From an uncultured Endozoicomonas sp. (GTDB taxonomy: Bacteria; Pseudomonadota; Gammaproteobacteria; Pseudomonadales; Endozoicomonadaceae), in NCBI RefSeq assembly GCF_947495845.1, contig NZ_CANMAO010000024.1:1-61399 (forward strand): 61,399 bases of DNA, given 5' to 3'. Under the pieces are notes generated by a model, which saw only the letters and a list, made by a program, of their open reading frames with translations, made no database searches and was not told the DNA's origin. Positions within the stretch are counted from its first letter, which is position 1, and each line of letters begins with the position of its first letter. The position numbers and the translations under genes were made by a program. Below, in pieces: positions 56,847-61,399 of this stretch.

Positions 56847-59270
56847 TTATTTTGTCAGGCTGTCATTATACCTAAGCTTAATCCCTTCATGTTTCAGCAA
56901 ATCCCCAGCCAGAGGGGAAATAATGGTTCTCTGGCTCAACAAAATTTCTTTCACGCCCCAGTGCAAAAGCATCATCACATCGGCTTCTGAAATAGACTTC
57001 TGCCCTAAGAAGTCATGCACACGAATGCTACTGGCGGTTTTTGTAGACTCTACTTTGCTTTCACGAACCGCATCGGATAACCCCATGCGACTACCAAGAA
57101 TCGCATTCAAGCGATTCCCCGCTGCCTTATTATCCATAATCTGCATCGCCCGCTCGGCAATCAGGGAGCCTGCTTCCATAGGAGGAATTCCGCCATAATA
57201 GATATTCGGCACTACGGTATTTTCAAATTCGATATCTTTAATCTTGCTGAATTCAGCCGCCTGCTGTCGTGCTTCCGGATCATCCAAACGGTAAACCAGA
57301 TACCCTGAAAGACTACGGGAAGATTTGCCATCCGCCCCAGGCCTTTCCCCCAGCAACACAATCACCATTCTGGCATTGACTGTTTTGGCAATATCTTCAG
57401 AAAGTTTCACACGACCATGGGGCGCTATCATGGTTTGCCCAAGAGAATAACCATGGCTGCGTAAACCATCTTCAAGTACTGGTAACAGTTCATTAATGTT
57501 CTGATGCACCGCCTCGGCACTAAGCCCGTCGGTAATCAGAATCTGAATATCCCGGTTTTCTGCTTGCAGGTGACTTTTTGTTTTTTCACACAGGCGAGAA
57601 CCCGCATCTGGATCAGCATGGTGTCGTTCAATATTATTGGCTTGAGAACGAATCAAGCGGAAGTCGATCTCTTCCAACTCATCAAATCGAAGCTTACTTT
57701 TTGCCGCCGCCCGGGCAACTGCAATATTCTGCTTTAATTTCCGATTCACATGGTTGGACATTCTTGGCCCGGCATTGGTGGTGCCATAACACATGGGTAC
57801 TCGACTGATCAGATCTTTCCAGGCTTGATTGGATTCCGCAAAAATACCGGGATTGCCCCAGTTTGGACCACGGGCGATTTGCCCATCGCGGGACTCTTTG
57901 AAAATGCCTTTCTCCAAAGCCCAGTGATAAAACTCCGGTGACGGCTTCAGGTTATGGATTTCACGAATGGTCTGATCGTCATGCCCGCTGGTATCCGCAT
58001 AAGCCAGCATACGATCCACGCCCATGTAGATATCCATAAAGTAGTTAGCGCCCGCTACGGTGAGCAACTCAACCGCAATCTCCTGACCTTCGCTGGAAGC
58101 ATCCGCGTGAAGTGTAAAACAAGGGGACACGCCCATGGGCAGACCCATCACTTTGCCCATAAACAGATCCTGAAGATTGGCATAGATGATCTGCAAACTG
58201 TCTTTATGAGTTTCCGGGCCAATAAAACCCGTTACGCTGTTGACCATGCACGGGTCATAACGACGACATAAGCCGTACGACAGCGCCTCCGCTGTGGACA
58301 TATCAATGCCGCAGTGCTTGCCGTAACTGATCTCACTGCCCTGCCCTGTCTCAAAATACATAAACTGATGTTTATTGAGAACGCCCTTTTCTTTCATCAC
58401 CTGCCAGGCATGATCAAGATAAGGCACCGTCACATCAAAGGCTTCACGCAGAGTTGAATCTGTACCGGCCAGAGACTGAAAGAGAATCTCCAGTGGTGCA
58501 CCTTCTTCCAGGCACGCCAACTGGGTTCGGATATGAGAAAGCACACACACCTGGGTTGGCGCACCTGTCTGGCGTCGTATTTTATCCAGATGGAGCAAGC
58601 AGGCACCGATGTTATCCACCGTGTCGTCTGCAGGGTTCAAACCAATCAGCAAATCACCATTGCCCATGGACAACCCCATCCAGGTCAGGGCAGTAATCGC
58701 ATTCAAATCATCGGTGGGATGGTTGGGTTGAATTCGGGTCGATAATGAGCCCGATAAACCAAGGTGGGTTCGCGCCTGAGTTGCGCACTCAATTTTGCGG
58801 GCGTTGTACACCATATCGTGCACACTCATCAGCTTGGTTACCGCCGAGATCATCACGCCAGTCAAACCTTTACCAGCACGCTTGATCTGAGGGCCGGATG
58901 CTTTTTGAATCCAATCTTTCAACTCACCCACCGTCATCATGGCCATTTCATCAAATATGGCCAGATCAATGTCATAATTGACGCGCATAATGTCGTCTAT
59001 CTCACCATGATCATTGGGCAATGGTCGATCATAGAAATGCTGCAGACTTAAATCGGATAAAATGGCTCGTGCAGCCTCTCGACTGACTTCAGTTTCTACC
59101 GCAAGATTGGCAATCTGATCACCGCTGGTATGAAAGCCTGCCGCCCCCAATAGTGCTTTTAAGCCAGTAAAGCTGAAGTCCTGCCCAATGACCCGAGTTC
59201 GGTAGATTTCATCCGTTTTGACAGAAGGAACCAGAATCTGGTCCAGAGGGGTCATCATGGGTTTGGGCAT
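56847..59270 (-). CDS. eutBC: Ethanolamine ammonia-lyase, EutB-EutC fusion with EutQ/EutT-like C-terminal module
   Basis: One 807-residue chain carries both lyase subunits. Residues about 1-477 are EutB: STRIQPNHPTDDLNAI (substrate Arg and Gln), LLIGLNPADDTVDNIG, YFETGQGSEISYGKHCG with Glu307, GFIGPETHKDSLQIIYANLQ, and ending NWGNPGIF. Residues about 480-725 are EutC: CYGTTNAGPRMSNHVN, ILITDGLSAEAVHQNINELL, VIVLLGERPGADGKS, IYYGGIPPMEAGSLIAERAM. In enterobacteria these are two genes, and EutC carries an N-terminal targeting helix that is absent at the junction here. Residues 750-807 add a tail (SQRTIISPLAGDLLKHEGIK) resembling the N-terminal module of EutQ/EutT. Converts ethanolamine to acetaldehyde and ammonia using adenosylcobalamin. 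Its stop is nine bases from that of the opposing Deltex-like gene. Confidence 0.92.
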   Translation of the reverse strand: MPKPMMTPLDQILVPSVKTDEIYRTRVIGQDFSFTGLKALLGAAGFHTSGDQIANLAVETEVSREAARAILSDLSLQHFYDRPLPNDHGEIDDIMRVNYDIDLAIFDEMAMMTVGELKDWIQKASGPQIKRAGKGLTGVMISAVTKLMSVHDMVYNARKIECATQARTHLGLSGSLSTRIQPNHPTDDLNAITALTWMGLSMGNGDLLIGLNPADDTVDNIGACLLHLDKIRRQTGAPTQVCVLSHIRTQLACLEEGAPLEILFQSLAGTDSTLREAFDVTVPYLDHAWQVMKEKGVLNKHQFMYFETGQGSEISYGKHCGIDMSTAEALSYGLCRRYDPCMVNSVTGFIGPETHKDSLQIIYANLQDLFMGKVMGLPMGVSPCFTLHADASSEGQEIAVELLTVAGANYFMDIYMGVDRMLAYADTSGHDDQTIREIHNLKPSPEFYHWALEKGIFKESRDGQIARGPNWGNPGIFAESNQAWKDLISRVPMCYGTTNAGPRMSNHVNRKLKQNIAVARAAAKSKLRFDELEEIDFRLIRSQANNIERHHADPDAGSRLCEKTKSHLQAENRDIQILITDGLSAEAVHQNINELLPVLEDGLRSHGYSLGQTMIAPHGRVKLSEDIAKTVNARMVIVLLGERPGADGKSSRSLSGYLVYRLDDPEARQQAAEFSKIKDIEFENTVVPNIYYGGIPPMEAGSLIAERAMQIMDNKAAGNRLNAILGSRMGLSDAVRESKVESTKTASSIRVHDFLGQKSISEADVMMLLHWGVKEILLSQRTIISPLAGDLLKHEGIKLRYNDSLTK

Positions 59271-59500
59271 AGTTATTACTTCACCTTACAGCATCGCCTT
59301 ACAGGACACCCGGTATGGTCTGGCATGATTTTAAATGGTGTTTGCTGATTTGATCAGCGATATCAATGATCATTTTTGTCAGAAAATACCGAGCCGTATA
59401 TATGACTACAAATAGGCGAGAATTACATTCCGTAGAAATACGCGGTCTATGAATGGGTTAAGGAATTGTCACGAAATAACTCTCACATTTTACCAGATAC

Positions 59501-59562
59501 CGTTCGGGCTGAGCTGTCGAAGTCCGGTGGCAACATCCTTCGACAAGCCTCAGGATGAACGG
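59501..59562. repeat. Inverted repeat of a dispersed family
   Basis: CGTTCGGGCTGAGCTGTCGA and CTTCGACAAGCCTCAGGATG followed by AACGG form an imperfect inverted pair around 14 bases. This CTTCGACAAGC-type palindrome is widely scattered in proteobacterial genomes. Confidence 0.7.
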
Positions 59563-59590
59563 AAACCGAGTTCAAAATGGTCAAGTTATT

Positions 59591-59719
59591 TAAGGGGAGA
59601 GGTATTCAATTTCATCCCATCGTCATCCCCGCGAAGGCGGGGATCCACTGTTCGTGGTAGATTCCCACCTGCGTGGGAATGACGGGTGGCTGGTAAATTC
59701 TTTATTGCCTCTCCCCTAA
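59591..59719. mobile_element. Small MITE containing REP-like palindromes
   Basis: Outer ends TAAGGGGAGAGGTATTCAAT and the complement of TTAGGGGAGAGGCAATAAAG make a terminal inverted pair. Between them lie GTCATCCCCGCGAAGGCGGG and ATTCCCACCTGCGTGGGAAT, two GC-rich palindromes of a type common at repetitive extragenic sites. The element has no gene and could be mobilised only by an external transposase. Confidence 0.6.
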
Positions 59720-59747
59720 GGATAAATCCTAAGCTTTTATACAACTT

Positions 59748-61205
59748 TCAATGCATACCGTAAAAGTAGACGGGAATAACAAAGTTTTTCACTTTTCCGA
59801 GACTGACAAAACCCGCCTTCCGATCGGGAACTTCATCAACCGCCATCAAATTGATAGGCAACTTTCCCCAACGGCTCGCATAACTGCCAATGGCCTTACC
59901 AAAGTCTTTAGGCACTAGCAGCAATAATGGCAACGCTTCGGGAAAGTTCACCGACTCGAGAACCGACGCAAAGCGTTCACCAAAAAGCTTCAACTCTTTA
60001 AAACCCGGGTAATTGTCATTCTTCAACATGATCCGAATGCAACCACCACTATTGGTTTTACGAGCCAGTTGAATAGACTGCGTAATACTCTCTTCATCCG
60101 CATCAAGCGCCAATCGTGCGACGATGGGCAGATCATTTACCGGTAGTTGTTCGGGGTTTGGCATATAGAGGGTGTTGCCGGAAAGCTCGGCACTGTGCAG
60201 AGCCAACCCATACACGGTCGCGCGTCCCTGATATTCCGGAACAAAGCGGGTCACACTGCGACTCAGAATCTCTGATTGTGCAATCCCCTTGCACAAATCA
60301 ACACCCAGATCACCAAAGGCTGTGGTACCGGGTAACGATTCTGTCTGTGAGTATTGATAAAGCAACTCTCCAACACCACCGGAAAAAATGATGGCTGCAC
60401 TTGTTGTTCTGCTTGCTGTCTCAGGAAGGTTCGCTTGAAAAGCGACCTGACACAGAGGCTTACCAACATCGGTGTCAAACCAGCCCTGATCTCCGGATAC
60501 AATGGCTTCAAGCCCCTGCACATAGTAACTGACAATACGCTCAATGCTTTCCGGGCTACATTCCTCACCAGGCCGAAGCACCAGATTCAATTGCTTCAGC
60601 AGTTGCTCACCATGGTTAGATATCTCAAGCAGGCGATAAGTCCCCGGCTCAAACTGAAAATGACGGGCACCGATGTAGTAGCTGCCGGATGATAGTACAT
60701 TGCCGTCTATGCCAAGAGCAGGATTAGTGGTTCCACCGCCAATATCCAGGTTAATCACTGGCACTTCCGCATTAGCCCGGGAAAGTTTCAAACTATTCCC
60801 CATAAATGCCAACCATGACTCCATGCACGGGTCATCTGCAGTTGCGACGATGGCATGACTCACCTTCTCGCGGACGGAACGGGCAATGATGTGTGCGTTT
60901 TCTTTTTCTGCCGCGAGTCCGGTAACAATAGCACCGCCGGAGAAAAGCTGCTCCGTATCAATACCACTTTCAAGAAGCCAACGGTCGATACACTGATCAA
61001 TACGTTCCGGGCACAGCTTGCCATGTTCAAATGGCGTCAAAATGGCTTTTGATCGGTAGAGTAACTCCGGCTCGCCCAGCTCCATTCTTTCGCTGACCGG
61101 ATTGCGCTCAAGATGTGCGCAGGCAACCATGGCCCGACTGGTCGTGGAACCAAAATCGAGACCAATCATCAGGACGGATTGATTACCTTGAAAGTATCTA
61201 AACAT
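59748..61205 (-). CDS. Second, divergent EutA-like ASKHA ATPase
   Basis: The 485-residue protein has the same overall plan as EutA: MIGLDFGSTTSRAMVACA (phosphate 1, residues 13-30), [34 protein letters not shown] (152-165), and IIFSGGVGELLYQY. The region between differs from EutA at 51297-52757, and the canonical GAGSH motif is replaced by YGLALHSAELSG. Its place immediately before eutBC suggests it reactivates or chaperones the fused lyase. The ATG at 61205 has no strong Shine-Dalgarno; MIGLDFGS at 61169 is an alternative start. Function is inferred from family and neighbours only. Confidence 0.8.
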   Translation of the reverse strand: MFRYFQGNQSVLMIGLDFGSTTSRAMVACAHLERNPVSERMELGEPELLYRSKAILTPFEHGKLCPERIDQCIDRWLLESGIDTEQLFSGGAIVTGLAAEKENAHIIARSVREKVSHAIVATADDPCMESWLAFMGNSLKLSRANAEVPVINLDIGGGTTNPALGIDGNVLSSGSYYIGARHFQFEPGTYRLLEISNHGEQLLKQLNLVLRPGEECSPESIERIVSYYVQGLEAIVSGDQGWFDTDVGKPLCQVAFQANLPETASRTTSAAIIFSGGVGELLYQYSQTESLPGTTAFGDLGVDLCKGIAQSEILSRSVTRFVPEYQGRATVYGLALHSAELSGNTLYMPNPEQLPVNDLPIVARLALDADEESITQSIQLARKTNSGGCIRIMLKNDNYPGFKELKLFGERFASVLESVNFPEALPLLLLVPKDFGKAIGSYASRWGKLPINLMAVDEVPDRKAGFVSLGKVKNFVIPVYFYGMH

Positions 61206-61399
61206 GAAAGGAACGAGATAAGTAATGGCTTAACAACAGGTTAACTGACAATTACTTTACTTCAGAGTTTCTAAATACCAAACAGATTTTAGCCACTTTA
61301 TAGCCAGTATTTTTCACCTCTGAACTCGACTTTAGATTTTCCATAAAACGGAAGTTTGGTCAGATTGCATAATTTCAAACAAACCAACATCGACGAACT
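61206..61399. other. Right-hand end of window, upstream of the second eutA-like gene
   Basis: 194 AT-rich bases; I see no gene, cobalamin riboswitch or clear promoter. Further eut genes could lie beyond the window edge. Confidence 0.4.

Larger units (their letters stand above)
59271..59747. other. Repeat-rich gap between eutA-like gene and eutBC
   Basis: Contains two palindromic repeats (59501-59562 and 59591-59719) and presumably any promoter of eutBC, which I cannot identify. No gene. Confidence 0.5.

Noticed and set aside
59271..59460. Sigma-54 promoter before eutBC
   Set aside because: A TGGCAT occurs near 59331, but the required GC element at the proper distance is missing.
59591..59719. 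CRISPR array
   Set aside because: The palindromes resemble each other superficially but there are no equal-length repeats with regular spacers; a MITE/REP explanation fits better.
61206..61399. Cobalamin riboswitch upstream of the eut locus
   Set aside because: I looked for a B12-box-like stretch and a following terminator or SD-masking hairpin in the short sequence available and saw neither.

Overview
The window is a bacterial chromosome segment from a gammaproteobacterium. The ribosomal, RNA polymerase and elongation-factor proteins read as gamma type, and the order birA-coaX-SPOR protein-tRNA(Tyr, Gly, Thr, Trp)-secE-nusG-rplKAJL-rpoBC and the str/S10/spc/alpha clusters are pseudomonad/oceanospirillad-like. 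Several AT-richer accessory genes look like secreted or host-directed proteins of a symbiont, so an Endozoicomonas-type animal-associated bacterium is my inference rather than something the sequence proves.

Layout. 21-839: a kinase-like fragment. 1234-15252 (all minus strand): alpha, spc and S10 operons from rpsJ down to rplQ. 15253-18190: a three-gene island (O-methyltransferase, MEKHLA protein plus a decayed second copy, single-pass membrane protein) that separates tuf from rpsJ. 18197-22686: tuf, fusA, rpsG and rpsL with a clear promoter and leader hairpin. 23255-29691: glpX, yihD, a low-complexity coiled-coil protein, an AEC transporter, a secreted nuclease-fold-like protein, tlyA and a membrane-protein gene broken by a stop codon. 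29872-42678: rpoC, rpoB, rplL, rplJ, rplA, rplK, nusG and secE. 42734-43358: four tRNA genes with their promoter; tufB, usual between tRNA-Thr and tRNA-Trp, is missing. 43500-45918: SPOR protein, coaX and birA.

The right-hand quarter (47134-61205) is an ethanolamine/cobalamin metabolosome locus of mixed Eut/Pdu type, transcribed leftward: a second, divergent EutA, a single-chain EutB-EutC fusion, EutH, EutA, a PduO-type adenosyltransferase, an EutG-like alcohol dehydrogenase, PduS and PduT. EutH would import ethanolamine, EutBC would deaminate it using adenosylcobalamin, the two EutA proteins would reactivate the lyase, PduS and PduO would reduce and adenosylate the cofactor, the dehydrogenase would reduce acetaldehyde, and PduT would be an Fe-S shell trimer. 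No acetaldehyde dehydrogenase, phosphotransacylase, other shell protein or regulator lies in the window. A short module resembling the start of EutQ and EutT sits at the C-terminus of EutBC and again at the N-terminus of the dehydrogenase.

The locus is interrupted between eutH and eutBC by an ERIC element, a second palindromic repeat and, on the plus strand, a 728-residue protein. Its C-terminal region matches the Deltex C-terminal (DTC) domain of eukaryotic E3 ubiquitin ligases, preceded by a Cys/His cluster, and its middle resembles an ADP-ribosyltransferase/PARP fold. It is the most novel object here and a good candidate for a host-directed effector.
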